Shown: in pieces, positions 49,346 to 59,134 of the stretch
Layout: each line of letters opens with the position of its first letter
How positions within the stretch are numbered: position 1 is the first letter of the stretch
The notes under the pieces: generated by a model
Databases searched by the model: none
Seen by the model: the letters and a program-made list of their open reading frames with translations, nothing else
What the model was told of the DNA's origin: nothing
From: Bordetella holmesii ATCC 51541
GTDB lineage: Bacteria; Pseudomonadota; Gammaproteobacteria; Burkholderiales; Burkholderiaceae_B
Assembly: GCA_000612485.1 (NCBI GenBank)
Contig: CP007494.1
Location: 1 to 64,000, forward strand
Reading direction: 5' to 3'
Length of the DNA: 64,000 nucleotides
Program-made: the position numbers and the translations under genes

Positions 49346-51706
49346 ATGTCCCCCACCCCTAATCGCCCACCTTGGTACGTGACACTGTTTGGCATCGTGC
49401 TGGCGCTCATCGGCCTGGCGCTTGCCGCAGGCGGCGCCCGCCTGGTCAGCCTCGGCGGCTCCTGGTATTACCTCATTGCCGGCCTGGGCATGCTCGCCTC
49501 GGGCATCCTGCTGATTCGCCGTCGCTCCTCGGGCGCCTGGCTCTACACGATCGTGTTCGTCGCGACGGTCATCTGGTCGCTCTGGGAAGTCGGCACTGAC
49601 TTCTGGCAATTGGTGCCGCGCCTGATCGGACCCATTGTCTTGGCCCTCATCACGCTGCTGATCTGGCCGGCGCTGCACAACGACGGCACCCGCAGCCGCG
49701 TGCGCCGCAACGCCTATCCATTGGCCGGCGTTGCGTTGCTGGCGCTCATCGGTTTCGGCGTCGGGATGTTCCGCCCGCAAGGCGTCATCCGTACCGAGGC
49801 CAGAGCCCAACCCGCCGCGGAGACCACGCCGCAGCCTGTGGCCGACTGGCAATACTACGGGCGCACGCCGTCCGGCACACGGTATGCACCGCTGACGCAG
49901 ATCGAACCCCAAAACGTCGACAAGCTGGAAGTCGCATGGACGTTCCGCACGGGCGATGTCGCCTCGTCCGGAGCCGAAAATCAGAACACGCCCATCCAGA
50001 TCGGCGACACCCTCTACGTCTGCACGCCGCACAACAAGGTCTTCGCCCTCGATGCGGATACCGGCAAGGAGCGCTGGCGCTTTGACCCCGAGGCGTCTTC
50101 ACCCGTCTGGCAGCGCTGCCGTGGCGTGGGTTACTACGAAACCGCCGCAGCCCCCGCTGCCGGCGATGCGCAGCCTGCCGCATGCCGCAAGCGCATCATC
50201 CTGAGCACCATCGACTCGCGCCTGATCGCTTTGGATGCGGACACGGGCAAGCCTTGCGAGGATTTTGGTTCGCACGGTAGCGTGGATCTCAAACAAGGCA
50301 TGGGCGAGATCAAACCGGGCTACTACTTCCAGACTTCCGCGCCCACGGTCGTGCGCAACATGATCGTCATCGGCGGCTGGGTATTCGATAACCGCGCCAT
50401 CGACGAGCCTTCCGGTGCGGTGCGCGCGTTCAACGCCGACACGGGTGAACTGACCTGGGCGTGGGACATGGCCGATCCGTCCATCACCGGCCTGCCGCCC
50501 GAGGGCAAGACGTACACGCGCGGTACACCCAATGTGTGGTCGACTCCGGCCTTCGACGACCAGCTCGGCCTGCTCTATCTGCCCACCGGCAACTCCCCGC
50601 CGGACTTCTGGGGCGCGCACCGCAGCAAGGCCGCCGAGAAGTACGCCTCGTCGGTCGTGGCGCTGGACATTGCCACGGGCCGTGAGCGCTGGGTCTTCCA
50701 GACGGTGCACCATGATCTCTGGGACTATGACGTCGCCTCGCAACCCGCGCTCTATGACATTCCGGATGGCAAGGGCGGCATGCAGCATGCCTTGATTCAG
50801 GTCACCAAGCGCGGCCAGATCTTCCTGCTCGACCGTGCCACGGGCAAACCGCTGGCAGAGGTCAAGGAGCTTCCCGTTCCGCAGGGAGCGCAGCAAGGCG
50901 ATTGGACTTCCCCCACCCAGCCCTATTCCGTGGGCATGCCCGCGATCGGCACGCAGCCGCTGTCGGAAGCCAAGATGTGGGGCGGGACGTTCTTCGATCA
51001 GCTCTGGTGCCGCATCGAGTTCAAGAAAATGCGTTACGAGGGTGAGTTCACTCCGCCCTCCACCCACCGCAGCCTTCAATACCCGGGCTACTACGGCGGC
51101 ATGAACTGGGGCAGCGCCTCGGTCGATGAGTCTCGTGGCTACCTGATCGTCAACGATATCCGCATGCCGCAATGGATACAGCTGATCCCCCGCGCCGACG
51201 CCGACAAGGAAGGCGCGGCCGGCGTACATGACGGTTTTGCTCCACAAACCGGCACACCTTACGGCGTATCCAAGAATGGCTTCATGTCGCCGTTGGGCGT
51301 GCCTTGCCACGCACCGCCCTATGGCACGCTGTCGGCCATCGATCTGAAGAGCCGCCAACTGATGTGGCAGGTGCCCATGAGCACGCTGCAGGACACCGGC
51401 CCCCTGGGCATGAAAACCGGGCTGCAGATCCCTATCGGCATGCCTACGCTGGGCGGCCCGTTGACCACGGCTTCAGGCCTGGTGTTTTATGCTGGCACAC
51501 AGGACTACTACCTGCGCGCCATGGACACCACCTCGGGCAAGGAACTCTGGAAGGCCCGCCTGCCCGTTGGCGCGCAGGCCACGCCCATGAGCTTCGTCTC
51601 GCCCAAGAGCGGCCGGCAGTTCGTGGTCTTGTCCGTAGGCGGCGCGCGCCAATCGCCCGATCGCGGCGACTACGTCATCGCCTACGCCTTGCCCGGCAAG
51701 CCATAA
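49346..51706 (+). CDS. gcd: Membrane-bound PQQ-dependent glucose dehydrogenase
   Basis: A quinoprotein that oxidises glucose (or a related polyol/quinate) in the periplasm and passes electrons to ubiquinone. The 786-aa product has five N-terminal membrane helices (residues ~10-145, including GGSWYYLIAGLGMLASGILL and LWEVGTDFWQL) and an eight-blade beta-propeller with PQQ enzyme repeats. Key stretches: WQYYGRTPSGTRYAPLTQI, LPTGNSPPDFWGAHRS and TVHHDLWDYDVASQP. Size and layout match Gcd; quinate or shikimate as substrate is possible. It needs PQQ, supplied perhaps by the TonB receptor two genes on. Confidence 0.9.
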   Translation: MSPTPNRPPWYVTLFGIVLALIGLALAAGGARLVSLGGSWYYLIAGLGMLASGILLIRRRSSGAWLYTIVFVATVIWSLWEVGTDFWQLVPRLIGPIVLALITLLIWPALHNDGTRSRVRRNAYPLAGVALLALIGFGVGMFRPQGVIRTEARAQPAAETTPQPVADWQYYGRTPSGTRYAPLTQIEPQNVDKLEVAWTFRTGDVASSGAENQNTPIQIGDTLYVCTPHNKVFALDADTGKERWRFDPEASSPVWQRCRGVGYYETAAAPAAGDAQPAACRKRIILSTIDSRLIALDADTGKPCEDFGSHGSVDLKQGMGEIKPGYYFQTSAPTVVRNMIVIGGWVFDNRAIDEPSGAVRAFNADTGELTWAWDMADPSITGLPPEGKTYTRGTPNVWSTPAFDDQLGLLYLPTGNSPPDFWGAHRSKAAEKYASSVVALDIATGRERWVFQTVHHDLWDYDVASQPALYDIPDGKGGMQHALIQVTKRGQIFLLDRATGKPLAEVKELPVPQGAQQGDWTSPTQPYSVGMPAIGTQPLSEAKMWGGTFFDQLWCRIEFKKMRYEGEFTPPSTHRSLQYPGYYGGMNWGSASVDESRGYLIVNDIRMPQWIQLIPRADADKEGAAGVHDGFAPQTGTPYGVSKNGFMSPLGVPCHAPPYGTLSAIDLKSRQLMWQVPMSTLQDTGPLGMKTGLQIPIGMPTLGGPLTTASGLVFYAGTQDYYLRAMDTTSGKELWKARLPVGAQATPMSFVSPKSGRQFVVLSVGGARQSPDRGDYVIAYALPGKP

Positions 51707-51722
51707 GGCCGCGAGCCACGCC

Positions 51723-52385
51723 ATGAGTCCCTGCGACCCGACCGCCAGACGATCTTCTCTGCCGCCCGGCGGGCGGGTCACCCGACGCGGCCGCGACCGC
51801 AGCGATCGTCTGCTGCGTGTGGCCGCCGATCTCTTCCTTGACCACGGTTACGACAACGTCACGCTGGACGAGATCGTGGCTCAGACCGGTGGCTCGAAAA
51901 CCAACATCTACCGTTATTACGGCAGCAAGCAGGCGTTTTTCTGCCGGGTGGTGGAATATCTCTGCGATGATTTCCTGGCTGCCCTATCGGACCTCGATGT
52001 CCAGACAGGCGGCCTGGAAGGCGCATTGAGCCGCCTGGCTCGCGCCTTGATCCATGCCATGCTGAATCCGCGCCAGGTCGCCTTCTACCGCATGGTGGTG
52101 GCGACCTCGGCACGACTGCCGGAGGTCGGCCGCGCCTGGTTCGCCCACGGACCGGTCGCTTCACGCGTAGCCTTTACCCGTTTGCTCCAGGTCCAGATCG
52201 ACCTGGGCGCCATTCATCCCGACACACGCATCGACGAAGTCGCCACCCAGTTGCATGGGGCCCTCGTCTATGACTTCTTCACCCGCACCGTCATGCTCGG
52301 CGCGCACCCGGACAGCGTGGCTATCGACGCAGCCGTCGACGCCTTGGTGCGCAGCGCCAGACGCTGGCTCTCCATCGAGGCTTAG
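51723..52385 (+). CDS. TetR-family regulator of the PQQ operon
   Basis: A 220-aa repressor with a basic N-terminal arm, then the HTH LLRVAADLFLDHGYDNVTLD / EIVAQTGGSKTNIYRYYGSK and a C-terminal ligand domain related to the AefR-like TetR C-terminal type. It lies 16 bp after gcd, and its stop overlaps the start of the TonB receptor. Being inside the operon, it probably controls the operon through the palindrome at 49237-49260. The ligand could be PQQ, a sugar acid or something else. Confidence 0.88.
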   Translation: MSPCDPTARRSSLPPGGRVTRRGRDRSDRLLRVAADLFLDHGYDNVTLDEIVAQTGGSKTNIYRYYGSKQAFFCRVVEYLCDDFLAALSDLDVQTGGLEGALSRLARALIHAMLNPRQVAFYRMVVATSARLPEVGRAWFAHGPVASRVAFTRLLQVQIDLGAIHPDTRIDEVATQLHGALVYDFFTRTVMLGAHPDSVAIDAAVDALVRSARRWLSIEA

Positions 52386-54478
52386 TGCATCCTTTCCGAC
52401 CTCTCCTGCGGCTCGCGTTGCTGCTGCTGCCCCTGCCCACACTGGGGCAAACGTCCACGCTCGCCCCTATAGTCGTCACAGGCACCCGCAACGGCACTTC
52501 CGTGCTGGACACACCGGCATCGGTGGATGTCATCGACGGCGCCACGCTGCGGGCCAACGCCCTGCAGGTCAATCTCTCAGAGAACCTCAGCGCAGTGCCC
52601 GGACTGCAGATACCGAATCGCCAGAACTTCGCGCAGGATCTGCAACTGTCCATCCGCGGCTTTGGCGCACGCTCGACCTTCGGCGTGCGTGGCGTGCGGA
52701 TTTATGTCGACGGCATCCCGGCCACCATGCCCGACGGGCAGGGGCAGACCTCCAATATCGACATCAGCTCGGCCGACCGGGTCGAAGTCCTGCGAGGGCC
52801 CTACTCGGCGCTCTATGGAAACTCATCGGGCGGCGTGGTGCAGGTCTTCACCGAAGATGGCGCCCGTCCACCGCACGTGCAAACCAGCATGGCCGCGGGC
52901 AGCTTCAACACGCTTCGCTATGGCGTACAAGCCAGCGGAGCAAGCGGCACCGGTGCAAGCGACCTGGACTATGTCGTGGGCATAAATCGCTTCACCAGCG
53001 ATGGCTATCGCGATCACAGTGGCGCGCGCAAGAATCTGGCCAACGCCAAACTCGGTCTACAACTCGACGATGACAGCCGGCTGACACTGGTGCTCAACAG
53101 GGTCGACCTGAAAGCCCAGGATCCCATGGGCCTGACGCGACAGGAGTTCGACGACGATCCGCGTGCCGCCTCGCCCGCGGCGCAGCGTTTCAACACCCGC
53201 AAGACAGTGCTGCAGACGCAAGGCGGCCTGGTGTATGAGCGCCAGGTCGATGCCGACAATGCATTGCGCGTCATGGTGTATTACGGACAACGCGAAACCT
53301 GGCAATATCAGAGCATCCCCGTAGCCGTGCAGAGTCCGCCTGCGCAGTCCGGCGGCGTCATCGGCCTGCGCCGTGATTATGGCGGCGCCGACGTGCGCTG
53401 GACTTCTCATATGACCCTGGCCGGCCAGCCCTTTACCGTCGTGGGCGGACTGGCCTACGACAGCCTGCACGAGATCCGCAAAGGCTATGAAAACTTCACC
53501 CGTGGCGGCGCGACGCTGGGCACCAAGGGCGCCTTGCGCCGGGATGAGACCAATGAGGTCTACAACCTCGACCCTTACCTGCAGACGTCGTGGGAATTTC
53601 TGCCCCGCTGGACCCTGGACACCGGCCTGCGCTATAGCAGCGTTGACTTCGATTCGCGCGATCACTACATCGTGGCGGGCAATGGCGATGACAGCGGCGA
53701 CGCACGCTATCGGCGCGCTCTGCCGGTGGCCACCCTGCGCTATGCGCTAGACGATGACAGCAATGTCTATGTTTCTTTCGGCAAGGGGTTCGAGACGCCG
53801 ACGATGAACGAGATATCCTATCGTCCCGACGGCCAGCCAGGCCTGAACTTCGGCCTGCAACCCTCGGTCAGCACCAATCTGGAAGCCGGTATCAAGCGCC
53901 GTTTTCCGACCGGCCTGGCGACGGCGGCGGTCTTTCACACCCGCACAGAAAACGAAATCGTCTCGGCAGGTAGCATCGACGGCCGCAGCGCCTTCCGCAA
54001 TGGCGGACGCACACGCCGCGACGGGCTGGAGCTGGCCTGGGACGGCGAGTTCGGCTCCCACTGGCGAACGCGTCTGGCCTATACCTATATCAATGCGCGC
54101 TACCGCGACGACGTGGCCGGCACGGGCATCGCAGCGGGCAATACGATCCCCGGCATTGCCCGCCAGGCCCTTTACGCCGCGCTGGCCTGGGCGCCGCCGC
54201 AAGGCTGGCAGGCCGGTATCGAAGGCCGGTATCTGGATAAGCTGTACGTCGACGACGCCAACAGCGATGCGGCCGCCGGCTATGTGGTGGCGGCGCTATC
54301 GGCAGGCTACATCTGGAAGCATGGGCCCTGGACCTGGAGCACCTATGCCCGCGTGGACAATCTGTTCGACCGCCGCTACGCCGGCTCGGTCATCGTCAAC
54401 GAAGGCAATGGTCGCTACTTCGAGCCCGCCCCGGGCCGCAACTGGAGCGCGGGCCTGACCGCGACCTACCGCTTCTGA
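52385..54478 (+). CDS. pqqU: TonB-dependent receptor, PqqU/YncD-like (PQQ import)
   Basis: An outer-membrane receptor of 697 aa with a signal peptide (RLALLLLPLPTLG), TonB box region (APIVVTGTRN), plug domain (~35-150) and 22-strand barrel ending in aromatic YRF. It matches remembered E. coli YncD/PqqU closely along its length: NLSENLSAVPGLQIPNRQNF, DLQLSIRGFGARSTFGVRG, YVDGIPATMPDGQGQTSNID, VNEGNGRYFEPAPGRN. YncD/PqqU imports PQQ. The GTG start overlaps the tetR stop by one base. Its place next to a PQQ enzyme supports that role. Confidence 0.82.
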   Translation: MHPFRPLLRLALLLLPLPTLGQTSTLAPIVVTGTRNGTSVLDTPASVDVIDGATLRANALQVNLSENLSAVPGLQIPNRQNFAQDLQLSIRGFGARSTFGVRGVRIYVDGIPATMPDGQGQTSNIDISSADRVEVLRGPYSALYGNSSGGVVQVFTEDGARPPHVQTSMAAGSFNTLRYGVQASGASGTGASDLDYVVGINRFTSDGYRDHSGARKNLANAKLGLQLDDDSRLTLVLNRVDLKAQDPMGLTRQEFDDDPRAASPAAQRFNTRKTVLQTQGGLVYERQVDADNALRVMVYYGQRETWQYQSIPVAVQSPPAQSGGVIGLRRDYGGADVRWTSHMTLAGQPFTVVGGLAYDSLHEIRKGYENFTRGGATLGTKGALRRDETNEVYNLDPYLQTSWEFLPRWTLDTGLRYSSVDFDSRDHYIVAGNGDDSGDARYRRALPVATLRYALDDDSNVYVSFGKGFETPTMNEISYRPDGQPGLNFGLQPSVSTNLEAGIKRRFPTGLATAAVFHTRTENEIVSAGSIDGRSAFRNGGRTRRDGLELAWDGEFGSHWRTRLAYTYINARYRDDVAGTGIAAGNTIPGIARQALYAALAWAPPQGWQAGIEGRYLDKLYVDDANSDAAAGYVVAALSAGYIWKHGPWTWSTYARVDNLFDRRYAGSVIVNEGNGRYFEPAPGRNWSAGLTATYRF

Positions 54479-54493
54479 GCAAGCCGGCCACCG

Positions 54494-55876
54494 TCAGTCG
54501 GCAAAACGCAGGCGCGCGAAGCTGGCAATGCTGGCCAGCGCGGCAAACAGCACGCCTAGCCACAGAGCCCAGGCGGTTCCGCCAACCCCGGCCAGGTGCA
54601 GACAGGCTGCCACCAGGGCCGCGCCGGAGGACTGCCCCAGCAGACGCACCGTGCCGACCATGCCGCTGGCCCCGCCCGCCCGTCCGGGCGGTGCTGCGCC
54701 GATGATGGCCCGCAGATTGGGAGACTGGAAAAAACCAAAACCCGCTCCGCACAGCGCCATGCGCCAACCGATATCCCAGGCAGTCGGCTGCGCGGACATT
54801 GTCGCCAGGCTGAGCATGCCCAGCGCCAGTACGGCCAGACCGGCGCCGCCCAGCAGACCGGCAGGATAGTGATCCGACATCCGGCCCGCGATCAATGCCA
54901 TCACCGCCACCACCACCGGCCATGGCGTAATCAGAAAACCTGTCTCGACCTGCGTGTATCCCAACACCTGTTGCAGCATGAAGGGCAACGAGACGAAGGC
55001 CAGCGCCTGGGTCGCGAACGCGCAGACGGCCGTGGCGGCCGACAGTGCAAAAACGGGCCGCCGCAACAGATCCACGGCGAGTATGGGCGCCGGATGACCG
55101 GCTTGCCGATACAACAACAGCACCAGGCAGAAGGCGGCGATCGCAAGTTCCGAGGCCACGCGCCAGACCGGCACGTAGTGACCGGCTTCTGTCAGCCCCA
55201 ACACCAGAAAAGACAGAAAGCCCGCGCATAGCAAACCCGCACGCCACTCGAAGCGATGTCCCGAACGTGCGGTCGCGGGCAAACCGCGCAAGGCGAGCAC
55301 CAGCGCCACGACACCTACCGGCACGTTGATCAGAAACAGCCAGTGCCACGAGCCGTAAACCAGTATCAGCGACGCCAGCGTGGGCCCGGCGGCAAACGAC
55401 AGGCCAACCACCAGCGCATTGGTCCCGACGCCCCGCCCTAATGCATGCGAAGGGTAGATAAAGCGCACCAACGCCCCGTTGATGCCCATCAGGCCGGCTG
55501 CGCCCAACCCTTGCAGAATGCGCGCGGCCACCAGCACCGGCAGCGAGGGGGCCAGCCCACAGGCCAGAGACGAGAGAATGAAGACAATCAACCCCACCAG
55601 ATAGACACGTCGATGGCCGAATACATCGCCCATGGCCGCCGCCGGCAGCAACGCGGCCACCATGGCGAGTTGGTAGGCGCTGATCACCCAAATCGAGGCT
55701 GACTCGGTCGCATTGATCTCGCGCGCGATCGTCGGCAGCGCGGTGTTGGCGATCGCCGTATCCAGACTGGCCATGCAGACTGCCAGCATGACAGCCACCA
55801 TGGCGCCAAACCGTTCGGATTGTGGAACGCCGGCGCCGGCCGGATGGACTTCATTGCGTGAGAAGGTCAACAGCAT
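54494..55876 (-). CDS. DHA2-family MFS exporter (14 helices)
   Basis: An inner-membrane exporter of about 460 aa. The first helix carries the family motif [18 protein letters not shown]; motif A-like [14 protein letters not shown] follows, and 14 hydrophobic segments are present. Likely role is export of toxic compounds; the substrate is unknown. The ATG at 55876 is preferred to an upstream TTG. It is convergent with the TonB receptor gene (15 bp gap) and divergent from the small NTF2-like gene. Confidence 0.87.
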   Translation of the reverse strand: MLLTFSRNEVHPAGAGVPQSERFGAMVAVMLAVCMASLDTAIANTALPTIAREINATESASIWVISAYQLAMVAALLPAAAMGDVFGHRRVYLVGLIVFILSSLACGLAPSLPVLVAARILQGLGAAGLMGINGALVRFIYPSHALGRGVGTNALVVGLSFAAGPTLASLILVYGSWHWLFLINVPVGVVALVLALRGLPATARSGHRFEWRAGLLCAGFLSFLVLGLTEAGHYVPVWRVASELAIAAFCLVLLLYRQAGHPAPILAVDLLRRPVFALSAATAVCAFATQALAFVSLPFMLQQVLGYTQVETGFLITPWPVVVAVMALIAGRMSDHYPAGLLGGAGLAVLALGMLSLATMSAQPTAWDIGWRMALCGAGFGFFQSPNLRAIIGAAPPGRAGGASGMVGTVRLLGQSSGAALVAACLHLAGVGGTAWALWLGVLFAALASIASFARLRFAD

Positions 55877-56001
55877 GGCTACAGGAAAGGCGAGGCCCAA
55901 GTCTTATATATGAGTTGGCCTTCACTATACTGCCAACATCGATAAGTCGCGAATCACCGCTTACGCCGCGCTGTCTAGCCCCAACCATGAGAGGAGCAGC
56001 C

Positions 56002-56472
56002 ATGCAGGAATCGAGACCGCCTCTGCCGCCATTTAGCCATGAAAGCGCCGTCCTGAAAGTGCGCGCCGCTGAGGACGCCTGGAATGGGCGCGACCCCGTC
56101 AAGGTGAGCCTGGCCTATACGCCTGACACGCACTGGCGAAATCGCGCTGAGTTCATTGAGGGGCGCGCAGCGGTGATCGCCTTTCTCAGGCGTAAATGGG
56201 CGCGCGAGCTGGATTACCGGCTGATCAAGGAGTTGTGGGCGCATGACCGCAACCATATCGCGGTGCGCTTTGCCTATGAGTGGCACGACGACTCAGGTAA
56301 CTGGTTTCGCGCGTATGGCAATGAAAACTGGGAGTTCAACGATCAGGGCTTGATGCGCTATCGCCACGCCAGTATCAACGACATGCCCCTGCGCGAAGAC
56401 GACCGTCTGTTTCGCTGGCCACTGGGTCGGCGGCCAGAAGATCACCCGGGCCTGAGTGAACTGGGGTTGTAA
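56002..56472 (+). CDS. DUF1348 / NTF2-like protein
   Basis: A 156-aa protein of the SnoaL/NTF2-like alpha+beta-barrel fold, family DUF1348. Conserved stretches: [40 protein letters not shown] and [20 protein letters not shown]. It is cytosolic and has no assigned reaction. The ATG at 56002 follows GAGGAG at good spacing. It is read divergently from the exporter, 125 bp apart. Confidence 0.85.
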   Translation: MQESRPPLPPFSHESAVLKVRAAEDAWNGRDPVKVSLAYTPDTHWRNRAEFIEGRAAVIAFLRRKWARELDYRLIKELWAHDRNHIAVRFAYEWHDDSGNWFRAYGNENWEFNDQGLMRYRHASINDMPLREDDRLFRWPLGRRPEDHPGLSELGL

Positions 56473-56500
56473 ACCACTGGCAAATGGCTTGCGCCAAATG

Positions 56501-56530
56501 AAAAGGCCCGCGATAAAAATCGCGGGCCTT
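56501..56530 (-). terminator. Terminator of tRNA-Ser
   Basis: On the minus strand AAGGCCCGCGA and TCGCGGGCCTT form an 11-bp stem, followed by TTCATTTG. It lies just after the tRNA-Ser 3' end and may also stop plus-strand transcripts of the NTF2-like gene. Confidence 0.78.
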
Positions 56531-56536
56531 AAATCT

Positions 56537-56629
56537 TGGCGGAGACGGTGGGATTCGAACCCACGATGCAGTTTTTAGCCACATACTCCCTTAGCAGGGG
56601 AGCCCCTTCAGCCTCTCGGGCACGTCTCC
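56537..56629 (-). tRNA. tRNA-Ser (GCT)
   Basis: A 93-nt class II tRNA with encoded CCA, starting GGAGACGTGCCCGAG, with a long variable arm. The anticodon loop CTGCTAA gives GCT, reading AGC and AGU. It lies downstream of lysC on the same strand. Confidence 0.96.
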
Positions 56630-56691
56630 GAAGAATCCGAGATTTTACACGAATTTTTTACAGTTTTTTCGGATGAGCCCGGAAAAAATGC

Positions 56692-56717
56692 AAAAAAGCG
56701 GACGCATAAGCATCCGC
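56692..56717 (-). terminator. Terminator of lysC
   Basis: On the minus strand GCGGATGC pairs with GCGTCCGC (one G-U pair), loop TTAT, followed by six T residues. It lies 7 bp after the lysC stop and ahead of tRNA-Ser. Confidence 0.82.
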
Positions 56718-56723
56718 CTCTTA

Positions 56724-57983
56724 TCACGCAGCCGGAGCCTGATCCAGGCCAAAGGCCTTGTGCAGGGCGCGAACGGCCAACTCCATGTACTTGTCGTCGA
56801 TGACAACCGACGTCTTGATCTCGCTGGTGCTGATCATCTGAATGTTGATGCCCTCTTGCGAAAGCGTCTGGAACATCAGGCTGGCCACACCGACATGCGA
56901 GCGCATGCCGATGCCAACGATGGACACCTTGGCGACTTTTTCGTCGGTGATCAATTCGCGGGCACTGACCGCAGGGATCACGTCACGCTTGAGCAGTTCG
57001 ACAGTGCGCAGAAATTCATTGCGGTTGACCGTGAAGGAGAAATCGGTCGTACCGGCGACCGATTGGTTCTGCACAATCATGTCGACATCGATATTGGCCG
57101 CGGCAACCGGGCCCAGAATCGAATAGGCAATACCCGGCTTGTCGGGCACGGCCAACAGGGTGATCTTGGCTTCGTCGCGGCTGAAGGCGATGCCGGAGAC
57201 AACGGCGGCTTCCATTTTTTCGTCTTCCTCAAAAGTAATCAGCGTGCCCGAAACCATTTCTTCTTCGAGCGGAATGAGCGGGTCGGTCAGCGAGGACAGT
57301 ACGCGGGTCGGCACACGGTATTTACCGGCTAACTCGACCGAACGGATCTGCAGCACCTTCGAGCCCAGGGAGGCCATTTCGAGCATTTCCTCGAACGAGA
57401 CCACGGGCATGCGGCGAGCCTCGGGAACCACACGCGGGTCGGTGGTGTACACACCATCGACGTCCGTGTAGATCAGGCATTCATCAGCCTTCAGCGCGGC
57501 GGCCACAGCGACCGCCGAGGTGTCTGAACCACCCCGGCCCAGCGTTGTGATGTAGCCTTCGGGGTCCACGCCCTGGAAACCGGTGACGACGACAACACGA
57601 CCGGCGTCCAGATCGGCGCGGATGCGGGCATCGTCGATGGAGGTGATACGTGCCTTGGTATAGGCCGAATCGGTCACAACGGGGACTTGCCAGCCAGCGT
57701 AGCTACACGACTGCACGCCCTCGGCCTGCAAGGCGATGGCCAATAAACCGCTGGAGGCCTGCTCGCCCGTGGCGGCAATCATGTCGAGTTCGCGGCCGCT
57801 GGGCTGCGGCGTGATTTCGCGAGCAAGACCGAGCAGGCGATTCGTTTCGCCCGACATGGCCGACGGGACCACGACCACCTGGTGGCCGGCGGCGTGCCAC
57901 TTCGCGACGCGGCGCGCCACATTCTTGATGCGCTCGATGGAGCCCATCGACGTACCGCCATACTTGTGAACGATCAGGGACAT
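56724..57983 (-). CDS. lysC: Aspartate kinase
   Basis: Phosphorylates aspartate, the first step to lysine, methionine and threonine. The 419-aa protein has the kinase start LIVHKYGGTSMGSIERIKNV, catalytic region GFQGVDPEGYITTLGRGGSD and two C-terminal ACT domains (from ~265; ITLLAVPDKPGIAYSILGPV, then VSIVGIGMRSHVGVASLMFQ) for feedback control. The ATG at 57983 is chosen because it gives MSLIVHKYGG. It lies 84 bp after tilS in the same direction and is closed by a terminator. Confidence 0.95.
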   Translation of the reverse strand: MSLIVHKYGGTSMGSIERIKNVARRVAKWHAAGHQVVVVPSAMSGETNRLLGLAREITPQPSGRELDMIAATGEQASSGLLAIALQAEGVQSCSYAGWQVPVVTDSAYTKARITSIDDARIRADLDAGRVVVVTGFQGVDPEGYITTLGRGGSDTSAVAVAAALKADECLIYTDVDGVYTTDPRVVPEARRMPVVSFEEMLEMASLGSKVLQIRSVELAGKYRVPTRVLSSLTDPLIPLEEEMVSGTLITFEEDEKMEAAVVSGIAFSRDEAKITLLAVPDKPGIAYSILGPVAAANIDVDMIVQNQSVAGTTDFSFTVNRNEFLRTVELLKRDVIPAVSARELITDEKVAKVSIVGIGMRSHVGVASLMFQTLSQEGINIQMISTSEIKTSVVIDDKYMELAVRALHKAFGLDQAPAA

Positions 57984-58067
57984 CTCGTACTCTGGCTGGG
58001 GGCCCGCAAAGTCGGGCAAAGTCGATGATTCTAGCGCATGGTGAAAATTTGCGCAGACAGCTTTGCG

Positions 58068-59117
58068 TCAGCGCGGCGCAGCGTCGACCGGACCTGGGGC
58101 GATCTCCAGCCATACCCTGCCGCGATGACAACGAATTTCATGGCCCTCGTGCCTGACCCGCAACTGCCGATCATGCCCGAGCGCATGCAATTGCCGCAAT
58201 TGACGCATGAGTTCGGCCAGCCTTGATTCGGCGGGCATGCGCAGGCCGGCCTGCGCCAGCCAATAGCGCAAGACCTGAGCTTGGCGTGGCGGCGACAGTT
58301 CGCGCCAGGCGGCCAGACCGAACCCTCGGCCATCAGCATCCGGCTGCAGCCGGGCAAAATCCTCGCCGGCGACCTCGTGCAGGATCTGCGCCGCCTCGCC
58401 CATCTGCCGCGCGTGACGCGCCACGATGGCCTGCCACCCAGGCCAGCGCGCGTCCAGCAAAGGAGACAGCGCGGTACGCACAGCGGCGCGCGTATAGCGC
58501 GGATCGGCATTGCTGGGATCTTCGACGGCCTGCCAGCCCGTCAACTCGGCAAATGCCGTGGCAGCACGGCGGATTTCCTGGCGGTTCAGGTCCAGCCAGG
58601 GGCGCAGGTAGGTCACCCCGTCGCGCTGGCTTGATGCACGCATGGCCGCCATGCCGTCGACGCCGCTGCCACGCAGCAGCCGCAGAAGTACGGTTTCGGC
58701 CTGATCATCCTGATGGTGAGCAAGCAATACATGACTCACCCCGTCGCGGCGCGCCGCATCGGCCAGCGCGGCATAGCGGGCCGCACGAGCAGCAGCCTCC
58801 ATGCCGCTGCCATCCATCGGCACCGTCACCTGCACCACGCGCACCGCGATGCCGAGCAAATCGCCTAATCGCCTCGCATGGGCTGCCCATTCGTCGGCCT
58901 GCGCCTGCAATCCATGATGGACATGAAACGCCAACAGCGGTCTGTCCACCGCAGCTGCCGCCGCCGCCAACGCCAGCATGGCCGAATCGGCTCCCGCGCT
59001 CAGCGCCACGGCCACGGCCTGCCCTGCCGGCACGTCGCTTAGCGCCGCGCGCACCCGCCCGACGGCTGCCGGCCCGAGAACCTGCGCATACGCTGCGTCA
59101 AGCGGGCGGCGAGACAT
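58068..59117 (-). CDS. tilS: tRNA-Ile lysidine synthase
   Basis: TilS changes C34 of tRNA-Ile2 (CAU) to lysidine and is normally essential. The 349-aa protein has the PP-loop, though the usual SGGxDS motif reads SAGADS (residues ~40-45). Later landmarks are intact: HVLLAHHQDDQAETVLLRLL, RGSGVDGMAAM and RPWLDLNRQEIR. It lies 17 bp after accA. The Gly-to-Ala change in the ATP-binding loop is unusual and could lower activity or be tolerated. Confidence 0.88.
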   Translation of the reverse strand: MSRRPLDAAYAQVLGPAAVGRVRAALSDVPAGQAVAVALSAGADSAMLALAAAAAAVDRPLLAFHVHHGLQAQADEWAAHARRLGDLLGIAVRVVQVTVPMDGSGMEAAARAARYAALADAARRDGVSHVLLAHHQDDQAETVLLRLLRGSGVDGMAAMRASSQRDGVTYLRPWLDLNRQEIRRAATAFAELTGWQAVEDPSNADPRYTRAAVRTALSPLLDARWPGWQAIVARHARQMGEAAQILHEVAGEDFARLQPDADGRGFGLAAWRELSPPRQAQVLRYWLAQAGLRMPAESRLAELMRQLRQLHALGHDRQLRVRHEGHEIRCHRGRVWLEIAPGPVDAAPR

Positions 59118-59134
59118 GCGTCGCCCTGGCGGAC

